The notes beneath the pieces were generated by a model. The model ran no database searches. It was not told where the DNA came from and was given only the letters and a program-made list of their open reading frames with translations. Source: Granulicella rosea (GTDB lineage: Bacteria; Acidobacteriota; Terriglobia; Terriglobales; Acidobacteriaceae). Taken from it: a stretch of 64,000 nt of DNA. Positions 18,403-25,301 of the stretch are shown here, piece by piece. Position 1 is the first letter of the stretch, and each line of letters opens with the position of its first letter. A program made the translations under genes and the position numbers. The stretch covers positions 1-64,000 of the forward strand of contig NZ_FZOU01000002.1 in NCBI RefSeq assembly GCF_900188085.1, written 5' to 3'.

Positions 18403-18843
18403 TTAAAGAATTTGCGCTCCGTGTTTAACATCAAGATCGAATTCCCAGACCTCGATATTCGGCCCGATCAAGTGTCCTTGCGTTCTGACGTAATAGCTGG
18501 CTAGACTCACATCCTTCCGCATGTGTTTCAGGACGAATAAAATACGGCGGTAATGCTGAGGGCAGACGCTAAAGAGAAGCATCACTTCATTCATATTTCG
18601 TAATTTGGCACTTGGGATTCCGCTCGGGGTCCATGTGAAAGATTTGCACTCGACGAGGATTGCCGGGTCGTCGCTTCCCAGATCGAACCGATGAGGCTTT
18701 TTTCTTACGTATCCTACCGGCGCAATAAAATTTCGCTGCAAATTGATTCCTGTTTCTGCAAAGTATAGTTGTGCAGCCTCTTCAAACTCGTTTCCCACAT
18801 GGGTATTACTCTTAGCGCCGACCCTTTGAAAATTATTTTCCAT
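18403..18843 (-). CDS. PD-(D/E)XK-like nuclease domain protein
   Basis: The 146-residue protein has FDLGSDDPAILVECK in its middle, an acidic residue followed about a dozen residues later by ExK. That is the metal-binding core of PD-(D/E)XK nucleases. An N-terminal helix with a conserved glutamate (NEFEEAAQLYF) fits the same fold. GGGAG sits seven bases before the ATG. It is last in a minus-strand trio after the TIGR02391-like gene (52-base gap). A restriction-like or effector nuclease role is inferred. No target-recognition domain is visible, so a partner may confer specificity. Confidence 0.6.
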   Translation of the reverse strand: MENNFQRVGAKSNTHVGNEFEEAAQLYFAETGINLQRNFIAPVGYVRKKPHRFDLGSDDPAILVECKSFTWTPSGIPSAKLRNMNEVMLLFSVCPQHYRRILFVLKHMRKDVSLASYYVRTQGHLIGPNIEVWEFDLDVKHGAQIL

Positions 18844-18895
18844 CCGTCAATCTCCCATGCCTCTCTATATAAAGAGAATGTATTCAGCCCAACGC

Positions 18896-19714
18896 TTACA
18901 GAATGTGTGTCCGAACTGCGGTATCAAGCCGCCGATGAACTAGAGATATCGTCGTCAGAATATCGAGCGCATCCTGCTCCGTGATATTCCAGTGAATTTT
19001 AGGAGCGTGTGCCGCAGTATTCCGGAACGCCCCGAACAAACCCTTAATAAGGTTCATGAGCCCGGAATGCTCGTTACGCTCGTTCTCTGTCCTCAGAGAA
19101 TTAAAGGCGAGACGCGGGCATCCGGCCTTTCCGATACCCAAGGCTTCATCAACCAGTTGCGAGCCGTCGGAGCCCAGTCCAGTTTTCACGCGCAATTTTT
19201 CAGCAATGCTTTTGCTCGCCTCGAATACCGCGTGGAAGTAGTTATCGACAACAAGTTCGGCGCGACAGAACTTCAGCACGTCGGCGTGTACATTTCTCTC
19301 GACCAGAGCTTTTCGGAGGGCACTCGCAATTGCCTCCGATTCCGATAGCGTGCGCGCGGTTTTCACCTCGCGCAGCTTGCCGTCGTCTCCCAAAGTCAGA
19401 CCGCTGAAGGCCAGGACACTGTTCAGTTTCCCTCGTTCCGACTCAAAATAATCCCGGCTGCCGACATGGCGCACTGGATTCATAACATGCGTGATGAATC
19501 CCAGGATGTTGTTGGCGCACCTGTCTAAGTTCTGTTTCTCTACAAGCGCAGCATAAAGCCTGTGGCGCTTCGTCATCTGCGGAATCGGATCAGGACAACC
19601 ACATTCCCCCAAATATCGCCCGATCTCCGTCCCGGTCAGCCCTGTATCGGTTGCGCCCAGGATGTCGCATATCGCCTGTAAGTTTGCTTCGTCTAGTTTT
19701 GGTATGACAGCCAT
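18896..19714 (-). CDS. TIGR02391 (Ymh)-family protein
   Basis: The 272-residue protein has the C-terminal pattern of the TIGR02391/Hypoth_ymh family: FHAVFEASKSIAEKLR, GLGSDGSQLVDEA, NLIKGLFGAFRNTAAH, and a closing helix with HRRLD. The RNxxAH motif resembles HEPN-type RNase signatures (RxxxxH), so an RNA-cleaving role is possible but unproven. The N-terminal 100 residues contain a helix-turn-helix-like stretch. It lies 34 bases after the Fic gene and 52 before the PD-(D/E)XK gene, so the three probably form one transcript. The family is common in mobile and defence loci, without an established function that I know of. Confidence 0.7.
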   Translation of the reverse strand: MAVIPKLDEANLQAICDILGATDTGLTGTEIGRYLGECGCPDPIPQMTKRHRLYAALVEKQNLDRCANNILGFITHVMNPVRHVGSRDYFESERGKLNSVLAFSGLTLGDDGKLREVKTARTLSESEAIASALRKALVERNVHADVLKFCRAELVVDNYFHAVFEASKSIAEKLRVKTGLGSDGSQLVDEALGIGKAGCPRLAFNSLRTENERNEHSGLMNLIKGLFGAFRNTAAHAPKIHWNITEQDALDILTTISLVHRRLDTAVRTHIL

Positions 19715-19748
19715 TTAATTGCACCCCATCTCTGCCCAACGACCTTCA

Positions 19749-21314
19749 TCAAGAAGACTTTGGGATAGCCGGCAACGGTTCCCCCGCGAGCCCTTTACGC
19801 ACGAGTCCAGCAATGAAGTCGGAGAAGGGAACTATGTCTTCTCCGACACTCGCCCGTTCGAGAGCATTCATGTAAACGTTGCGATCACTGACAGGTATAA
19901 CCGTCCAGGGGTATCCACCAGATGCCAGCATCACGTTCATCAGAAAACGCCCAATGCGACCGTTTCCGTCCATGTAGGGATGAATGTAGACGAAGAGAAA
20001 ATGCCCCAGCACGACGCGCACTGCCGGATGAGTCTCTTCCCGAAGAAGATCAAAAAACGCTGGCATAGCGTCCCTCACGGCATCGCGGTTGAGCGGGACG
20101 TGCATGGACTTCCGAATGTAGACCTGGCTATTTCGATATCCGGCAAGGTCAACGGGCTTCAAGATGCCGGATGCAACGCTCGGCGCGAAGAGTTCCCGAT
20201 ACCATGCCCCGTGTTCGTCGTCCGCGACTTGGCCGGGATTATCGCCGCGCAGAACCCGTCCAACGCCTTGTTGCACGGACTGGAACGCCAGCCAGTAGCC
20301 GCGCGCCGCCATCGCGTTCCGCTGCTCGCGGTCGCCCTCATTCGTCTCAGGGTTCCATGAGCCAGCGCGGACTCGCTCAATCAAGTCTGCCGTGACGCGG
20401 TAGCCTTCGATGGACAAGGAGTGGTAAGCGTCGGTGACATAGGTTTCGTTGACGCGCTTTAAGTAGGCCGCGATATTGCTCGGCGTCCCCGGCGCTTTCG
20501 GGAATCGCTCAATAATTGGCTCCCGCATCTTCTGCCAAAGCAGCCGTATTCGGTTTACATACGGGGATGTTTCACGGGTGCGGAGGACGAGGTTCGGCCT
20601 ATCGCTGAATGGATCGTTTTCCCGAACAGCATAACCGGCAGCGGTCATCGTCTTCACAATGTCGTCCGCGATGCGATCGCGCCCGATGTTGCGAAACGCT
20701 CCGGCCAGACGCCCCGCAATGATGGTGTGTCCTCCGGCCAGCAGTCGGGCCAGGAGGCCAGAGGCATCGCGGACCATCAGCAGGACAGCCCGAACGTCAG
20801 TTGAGTTGTGGGAGAAGAAATTGGGAGAGCATTCGAGGAGGGCGGACTCCTGCGAGAAGACCTGCAGGCCGTCCACGACCTGCCGATCAGCAGCTACCGG
20901 CAGGGAGGAGCGAAGATCTAGTAGGGAAGTGCCATGCGGGAGCTTGGTAACGGCATTCCGGGCTTTCGGCGCCCTCACCATCAGTTGGCTAGGGACTGTC
21001 CAATTGGCGGCATGGAGCGACAGGGATTGTTCCGGGGAGAGGCTCCATTGCGTCCCGAAACGCTCTCTGAGGTAGACCGCGCAGAACTGCCAGTAGGAGG
21101 CGTACCATGCCGTGCTCTCGCCCGTAGTAGCGTTGTCTGGGCGACTCGGGATGAGCCAGCCCTTTAGAACCAGTTGGAGAAAGCCTTGAGCGAGCAGCCG
21201 CTCCCTGTGTGTGCGAGATAGATCCCTTGCACGAATGGCTGCGCCGCCGTCTGACTTCTGGAGCTTGGCAAGAGCCTCCAAGGACTGCGCTAGTTTCTCG
21301 GACGGTGTGGCCAT
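19749..21314 (-). CDS. Fic-domain protein with AbiEi-like N-terminal region
   Basis: The 521-residue protein carries the Fic catalytic motif HPYMDGNGRIGR near residue 440 (consensus HxFx(D/E)GNGRxxR), with Tyr in place of the usual Phe. Fic enzymes transfer AMP or other phosphoryl groups to proteins. Residues 1-240 resemble the winged-helix AbiEi-type antitoxin/regulator domain (segments such as QGFLQLVLKGWLIP), so toxin and control domains may be fused. An S/TxxxE(G/N)-type inhibitory helix is not obvious to me. The ATG at 21314 follows GGGAG. As first gene of the minus-strand trio it may autoregulate the operon. Confidence 0.8.
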   Translation of the reverse strand: MATPSEKLAQSLEALAKLQKSDGGAAIRARDLSRTHRERLLAQGFLQLVLKGWLIPSRPDNATTGESTAWYASYWQFCAVYLRERFGTQWSLSPEQSLSLHAANWTVPSQLMVRAPKARNAVTKLPHGTSLLDLRSSLPVAADRQVVDGLQVFSQESALLECSPNFFSHNSTDVRAVLLMVRDASGLLARLLAGGHTIIAGRLAGAFRNIGRDRIADDIVKTMTAAGYAVRENDPFSDRPNLVLRTRETSPYVNRIRLLWQKMREPIIERFPKAPGTPSNIAAYLKRVNETYVTDAYHSLSIEGYRVTADLIERVRAGSWNPETNEGDREQRNAMAARGYWLAFQSVQQGVGRVLRGDNPGQVADDEHGAWYRELFAPSVASGILKPVDLAGYRNSQVYIRKSMHVPLNRDAVRDAMPAFFDLLREETHPAVRVVLGHFLFVYIHPYMDGNGRIGRFLMNVMLASGGYPWTVIPVSDRNVYMNALERASVGEDIVPFSDFIAGLVRKGLAGEPLPAIPKSS

Positions 21315-21560
21315 GTTGCTCCCTTAGCTTTTCTCGCTGTACTGAAATTATCTTTTCATGTTGTACGCTTTTTATCTTATTATGTCGAGGCTAGAGGCGC
21401 TGGAGGCTGCTTAGTTCGGCCTGAGCTGATGACCTGCGCATGATACGGCATGGCGCAGCTTTATGGGAATCAAGCTAGGTTCTCCTAAATTTCTCTTGAT
21501 AAGCGCAGGACATAACTGCGGTTTCTCGCTATCTTCACCGGTAGAAGTGAAAGGACGGTG
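21315..21560. promoter_or_regulatory. Divergent AT-rich promoter region upstream of the Fic gene
   Basis: This 246-base region separates the divergent Fic operon and a small hypothetical gene. The part next to the Fic start (21340-21385) is clearly richer in A and T than its surroundings, as expected for a promoter that could be bound by the AbiEi-like winged helix. I cannot assign exact -35 and -10 boxes. Confidence 0.35.
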
Positions 21561-21935
21561 ATGGAAATGCCACCAAGGAAACCAAAGTCAATAAAGAAAA
21601 GGCTGCGCGTAAGCAGGGTGGGCGGCGTAATGTCGCGCAGGCGGCCCCGCGCGGCGAAGAGCAAGCGGCCTTATAAGGGCTGCCCGCTGAAAGTCACGAT
21701 TGAATGCTTTTCGTGGCCGCCAATCACCGTCACGGTGCAGACGTTGGGCCTGACGCCGGAGCAGGTCGAGAAGTACGGCATCAAGCCGGGGCATCGTCTG
21801 TACTGGTGCTCTGAGTGCCGCTGCGTCTACTACCTCTCGAACAACTTCGCATACATCATCGGAAAGCGCGAAGTGGAGGGCAGCGACTTTATCCCCGGCG
21901 AGCTGCGCGGCGGGAGGTATATCGGAGGTCGTTAG
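21561..21935 (+). CDS. Small basic hypothetical protein with a C-x-x-C-x-C cluster
   Basis: The 124-residue product has a very basic first 35 residues (many Lys/Arg) and then a compact domain with WCSECRCVYYL, which could hold a zinc ion. I do not recognise the family. AAGGAC lies five bases upstream of the ATG at 21561; a second ATG at 21567 is also possible. The basic tail suggests nucleic-acid binding. It sits among accessory genes near the island end. Confidence 0.55.
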   Translation: MEMPPRKPKSIKKRLRVSRVGGVMSRRRPRAAKSKRPYKGCPLKVTIECFSWPPITVTVQTLGLTPEQVEKYGIKPGHRLYWCSECRCVYYLSNNFAYIIGKREVEGSDFIPGELRGGRYIGGR

Positions 21936-21970
21936 ACGAAACTAGGGGCCATGCCGGGGAAGTCGCGCGG

Positions 21971-22384
21971 TCATCCGTTGTCAGATTGTTTGAGAATCCT
22001 TGTGGCCCGCAACATGATTTGCTCGGCGGCTTCTTGTCCGAGCAGTGCCTTAGCAAACAAAGAGAACTGGATTGCCCGCATGGCGATCGGCTCGGCAACC
22101 AACTTGAGGTCGTCTTCGGAGAGGGTTTCGAGATCGGCGAGTACGTTTTCGGTTTCAAGATCGCAGAACGCCCACTTCAAGGCGGAGATGACCCGCCAAA
22201 CGTATCTTTCTTCGAGCGGCAATTCGGCTAACGCGGCCAGGTAAGGCGCTGTGTCCTGCCCTCCGATATCGGCCTTGAGAAGCTCCAGATACGGCCTCAT
22301 CTTTTCCGAACGGACGAGATCTTGGGACCCGGCCTCTTGTTGCAACGCACTAATTGGAATGCTCTGCGGGGTAGAGCGCATCAT
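21971..22384 (-). CDS. Hypothetical protein, helical, partly duplicated downstream
   Basis: The 137-residue protein is mainly helical and acidic (LEERYVWRVISALKWAF, LLGQEAAEQIMLRATRIL). I do not recognise a family. GGGAGA lies four bases before the ATG at 22384. Its 5' end and upstream region are repeated at 22824-22959, so this gene is the intact copy of a partial duplication. Confidence 0.6.
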   Translation of the reverse strand: MMRSTPQSIPISALQQEAGSQDLVRSEKMRPYLELLKADIGGQDTAPYLAALAELPLEERYVWRVISALKWAFCDLETENVLADLETLSEDDLKLVAEPIAMRAIQFSLFAKALLGQEAAEQIMLRATRILKQSDNG

Positions 22385-22470
22385 CGTGTCTCCCTGTGTA
22401 TCCGAGTCCTAGCCTATACCGCCCATTTATACGGGGGGGCAACCCGCTCGGTTGGCCCCTGCCAAAAACG
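22342..22470. repeat. Direct repeat, copy A (5' end of the 137-residue gene and its leader)
   Basis: This segment matches 22824-22959 closely, about 482 bases away in the same orientation. Shared blocks include ATTGGAATGCTCTGCGGGGT, TCTCCCTGTGTATCCGAGTC and GGTTGGCCCCTGCCAAA. Copy A carries the start codon, ribosome binding site and upstream region of the intact gene. Confidence 0.85.
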
Positions 22471-22493
22471 CCTGTCGCCCTGCCGCCGCAGGG

Positions 22494-22802
22494 TTATTTT
22501 CTCGGCAGCAAGGTCAGGGCTTGAGTGAGAGCTGAAACGAAAGCGCAACCCGCCGCCAGCGCATTCAATTTCGAGATCAGTTTTAGCGCGGCATAGAAGG
22601 GTTCCACACCAGCTATGTTCGAGCCATCGGGCATCTGGGTTCCGAGCGTCCCGAAGCCGGAATAGATTACAGGAACATTGATGAGTGCCGACCAGCCCCA
22701 GAAACCAGCGGCACCAAGGGCAAAAACCACACTGACAAGTGACAGGATCTTCATGAGGACAGCATAACGCTTCAGAGCCGAAACCCATTGTGGAACGACC
22801 AC
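22494..22802 (-). CDS. Small hypothetical membrane protein
   Basis: The product (up to 102 residues from a GTG at 22802, or 86 from an ATG at 22754) has two hydrophobic stretches, ILSLVSVVFALGAAGFWGW near the start and a weaker one near LNALAAGCAFVSALTQAL. That suggests two membrane helices with a short loop between. I recognise no family. It lies between the two copies of the direct repeat, so it may have been brought in with the duplication. Confidence 0.45.
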   Translation of the reverse strand: MVVPQWVSALKRYAVLMKILSLVSVVFALGAAGFWGWSALINVPVIYSGFGTLGTQMPDGSNIAGVEPFYAALKLISKLNALAAGCAFVSALTQALTLLPRK

Positions 22803-22823
22803 TCCACTCTCTTTAGTGTCCAG

Positions 22824-22959
22824 GCAACGCGCTGATTGGAATGCTCTGCGGGGTGGGGCGCATCATCCTGTCTCCCTGTGTATCCGAGTCTTAGCCTACA
22901 TCGTCCATTTGTACGGGAGGCAAACGGCGAAAGCGCCCGGTTGGCCCCTGCCAAAGACG
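22824..22959 (-). pseudogene. Truncated duplicate of the 137-residue hypothetical gene (repeat copy B)
   Basis: On the minus strand the copy contains the same ribosome binding site and the first codons (MMRPTPQSIPISAL) as the intact gene at 21971-22384, then diverges immediately. Only the promoter-proximal end was duplicated, together with about 70 bases of leader. The leader has a few added bases relative to copy A. It is a non-functional remnant and marks recombination in this part of the island. Confidence 0.7.
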
Positions 22960-23055
22960 AGAGTTGGTTACAACTGCCACAAAAACTGCCACAGTCGCCA
23001 AAAACACAAGAGGCAAACCGTTTCCGATTTGCCTCTAAGTCTTTTATTATGAGAT

Positions 23056-23117
23056 TGGTGCGGAGGAGGGGACTTGAACCCCGCTATCCGGGTTGACGCG
23101 CTAGACTGCAAGCTAGC
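23056..23117 (-). pseudogene. tRNA-Leu-like 3' fragment
   Basis: On the minus strand the sequence ends with a leucine-type acceptor strand CCTCCGC, discriminator A and encoded CCA, preceded by the T-arm GGGGTTCAAGTCCCC and a long variable region, as in class II tRNAs. The expected 5' partner GCGGAGG and a proper D-arm are missing. The anticodon region is an 8-base-pair perfect stem (CGCGCTAG with CTAGCGCG) carrying an 8-base loop, not a normal 5/7 arrangement. It is therefore a fragment or decayed gene, perhaps an older attachment scar. Confidence 0.5.
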
Positions 23118-23149
23118 GCGTTGTCGAGTGCAACGCATAAACTCGCCAT

Positions 23150-23201
23150 CGCTATTAGCGCCTTGCTGGAGAAACGCTAATAGCGGTCCGCTCTATTAGC
23201 G
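23150..23201. repeat. Cluster of inverted CGCTATTAGCG repeats
   Basis: CGCTATTAGCG at 23150-23160 is followed by its inverse, CGCTAATAGCG, at 23175-23185 and by another direct CTATTAGCG at 23193-23201. Two mutually exclusive hairpins can form, with loops of about 14 and 7 bases. The cluster lies in the non-coding terminus of the island, between the tRNA-Leu-like fragment and the repeats near the attachment scar. Confidence 0.65.
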
Positions 23202-23286
23202 CCGCCGATGATCAAGATCAGATGTTTGCGACTGAATCACGATGGGGTAGGGAGTTCGCATTCCCCAACGGAGGACTGAAACTGAG

Positions 23287-23356
23287 CCTCAAAAAGTGTG
23301 GGTAGTTTTGTGGGTACCCTGCCTCAAAAAGGTGGGTAATAACGGGTAATACCCAC
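23287..23356. repeat. GTGGGTA repeats, possible recombinase arm sites
   Basis: GTGGGTA occurs at 23298-23304, 23310-23316 and 23332-23338, and inverted (TACCCAC) at 23350-23356. CCTCAAAAAG precedes two of them (23287 and 23322), giving a 35-base period. Short repeated sites of this kind beside a tRNA attachment core are typical of tyrosine-recombinase and excisionase arm sites. No integrase gene is present in this window, so this is an inference from position and spacing. Confidence 0.5.
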
Positions 23357-23446
23357 AGTCCAGCAACTTCTAAGAAGTGCCGTAAGTCTATTCCTATGAG
23401 CAGTATAGAGCGCCAACGAGCAACCCTGAAAAGAGGAAATCCCTAA

Positions 23447-23491
<45 letters not shown>

Positions 23492-23541
23492 TTTAGAATC
23501 AACAAGATACAAGCCTAAAGGCGCCATGTAAGCCCCGAAAA

Positions 23542-24126
23542 TCATACCGCAAAAGCGACGATTGCAGATACAAAGGTGATCGTCAGGTTTTAGTAAATCT
23601 TGCGAATCGGTTTGACGAAGGCCCATCCGTATGCTCCGAGCATGAAGATATTGTCTGTCGTGTCGATCAACGACATGCCTGCGACGAAGAGCGCAGGGAG
23701 GGCCATAATCGACCACAAAGACAGCCCCTTCGGCGCTTCCAAAGCCGAAATCCCCAGCAGACCAATCTCCGTGGCTGTGTCGAATCCAAGCCCGAACAAA
23801 ATGCCCAAAGGGTACATGTGCCAGCTGCGATGGATCATGTTGAAGATGGGACGAAACAATCGAGAGAGGAAACCTCGACTACCAAGCAGCAGATCGAAAT
23901 CTTCCTCCATGTACGGCTCTCCGCGTCTGACCCGCTTGAACGCTTGAAAAATGGAGCGAAGAACGACAGGATTCGCGATGGCAATTCCGAACAGGAAGAG
24001 CGTCGACACCATTGTGCCGACAGTTTCTCCGATCTCTCGCGCGGTTTCAAAACGGTGTTGCGGTGCGGAGGCAGTCGTCGCAATCGCAATCGAACCGATA
24101 ACGACGACCGTTCTGCGATCTGTCGG
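23542..24126 (-). pseudogene. Decayed nickel/cobalt permease (NiCoT, HoxN/NixA family)
   Basis: The minus-strand frame from an ATG at 24012 carries the NiCoT signature GLGFDTATEIGLL plus later family segments (SLIDTTDNIFMLGAYGWAF). It is only the C-terminal half of a roughly 340-residue permease. Family-like sequence (TVVVIGSIAIA) continues upstream in frame until a TGA at 24129-24127. The H-x4-D-H-containing N-terminal helices are missing. Downstream, an in-frame TAA (23592-23590) interrupts a family-like continuation (NLTITFVSAIVAFAV) that ends at another TGA at 23544-23542. The gene is dead but lies next to the hydrogenase genes, which need nickel. Confidence 0.78.
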
Positions 24127-24220
24127 TCAGCGCCGAACGTGAAAGAGGCGATCGTCGATGGGCGTACCATGCCCTGATGAGCCTTCGACATCAGTGACTT
24201 GGAACCAGGCTCGTCGTCGC

Positions 24221-24964
24221 TTATACGAGCTTCGTGCGTCTCGCATTGCGCGCCGGTGTGGGGGCCGGACCGAGCATCTTCGGCCTGGAGGCGTTCTGTT
24301 CGGGCAATTGGTCGTGCAGCACCACATTGAGGAGAGTCTTGTGGACTCGAATGCGACCGTTGTAGTCGATATAGCCCAGGCTGCGGAAGCGATTCATGAA
24401 AAAGCTGACACGTGATCGGGTGGTGCCGATCATCTCCGCGAGCGCTTCCTGCGTGATCGGTGGGAGCAGCGTCTCCGGCTCGCCGGGTTGACCGAACTCC
24501 GCCATCAGCAGCAGGGTTCGTGCGAGCCGTCTTTCACTTGAATTGAAGAGTTGGTCGACCAGGTCTGCTTCTGTCTTTGCGTTCTTCAGCAGGAGGAATT
24601 GGAGGAAGAAATCCGAGAAGTCATGCTCTTCATGCATCACGCGGAGCATCTCCTTCCTCTCCACCTCGAGCAGAGTACAGAGGGTAAGGGCAGTGGCTGT
24701 GGTTGTTCGAAGGCCGTCAGCATTCTGCATCGCCTCTTCGCCGAAGAAGTCTCCAGCAGCGAGAAGCGAGACCGTGGCTTCCTTACCCCGTTTCGACACG
24801 ACGCTGAGTTCTGCGCGGCCAGCCTGCAGAAAGAAAACGGAATCCGCAGACTCTCCCTGAGAAAAGGCGATGCCTTTAGTCTTCAGGTGGACGATTCGTC
24901 TTCCCGTTCCTGGAGTTGCGAGGAATAGGTCTAGTTTGAACGGCTTTTTGTTCGATCCATCCAT
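24221..24964 (-). CDS. Crp/Fnr-family transcriptional regulator, left copy
   Basis: The protein (about 247 residues from the ATG at 24964, with AAAGAGG upstream) has an N-terminal cyclic-nucleotide-binding beta-roll (FSQGESADSVFFLQAGRAEL, GDFFGEEAM). The C-terminal winged helix has the recognition helix TTRSRVSFFMNRFRSLGYI. The cysteine cluster of oxygen-sensing FNR is absent, so it is not an iron-sulfur FNR. It is closely similar to the regulator at 42671-43414 over nearly the whole length. It is divergent from the decaheme cytochrome gene and lies next to the GAGCAATA sites, so it probably regulates this locus. Confidence 0.88.
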   Translation of the reverse strand: MDGSNKKPFKLDLFLATPGTGRRIVHLKTKGIAFSQGESADSVFFLQAGRAELSVVSKRGKEATVSLLAAGDFFGEEAMQNADGLRTTTATALTLCTLLEVERKEMLRVMHEEHDFSDFFLQFLLLKNAKTEADLVDQLFNSSERRLARTLLLMAEFGQPGEPETLLPPITQEALAEMIGTTRSRVSFFMNRFRSLGYIDYNGRIRVHKTLLNVVLHDQLPEQNASRPKMLGPAPTPARNARRTKLV

Positions 24965-25301
24965 CGGGACAGCCTCTTTTTCGATACGTCCGCATCGGTA
25001 AACCCTCGTCCAATGACGCTTACGAGAAGTACGGATTCTGATCTGGCGCTGGATGAAAGCTCGCTGTCCATAGTGCGAGTATCCGCCAAACACAAAGGCT
25101 GGAGTGAGCAATATTGCTCTTTCTCGCACCGAGCCGGAGACGGCACTCAGTTCGCTTCTCATAGAGCAATACGACACAGTCTTATTTCAACTGCTCGCTC
25201 ATACTCGACGCAGGTTCCCAATACCCCTTCACCACATCGGCTGGCAATCTTCACGGGCCGGTGAAAAGTCCCCCTCTGCGCACTGCTCTTGAGGAGATCC
25301 C
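24965..25301. promoter_or_regulatory. Divergent intergenic region, crp/fnr paralogue and decaheme cytochrome
   Basis: This 337-base region holds the palindrome described at 25106-25119, a second GAGCAATA half-site at 25164-25171, and the GAGGAG ribosome binding site of the cytochrome gene at its right end. No gene of its own is supported. Confidence 0.5.
25106..25119. promoter_or_regulatory. 14-base perfect palindrome, candidate operator of the electron-transfer locus
   Basis: GAGCAATATTGCTC is a perfect palindrome in the region between the divergent Crp/Fnr gene (start 24964) and the decaheme cytochrome gene (start 25302). Another copy of the half-site GAGCAATA lies at 25164-25171. The reverse complement, TATTGCTC, recurs at 40554-40561 in the divergent promoter of hybO and the monoheme cytochrome. 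Its symmetry suits a dimeric regulator such as the two Crp/Fnr paralogues. The binding is inferred, not shown. Confidence 0.5.

Noticed and set aside
23056..23180. A complete tRNA gene on the minus strand
   Set aside because: The 5' acceptor strand and D-arm are missing and the anticodon arm does not fold normally.
23150..23356. CRISPR array
   Set aside because: The repeats are only 7-11 bases, irregularly spaced, and no cas gene is nearby. No array is visible elsewhere in the window.
24221..24964. Oxygen-sensing FNR identity for the Crp/Fnr proteins
   Set aside because: The N-terminal cysteine cluster required for the iron-sulfur centre is missing in both copies.
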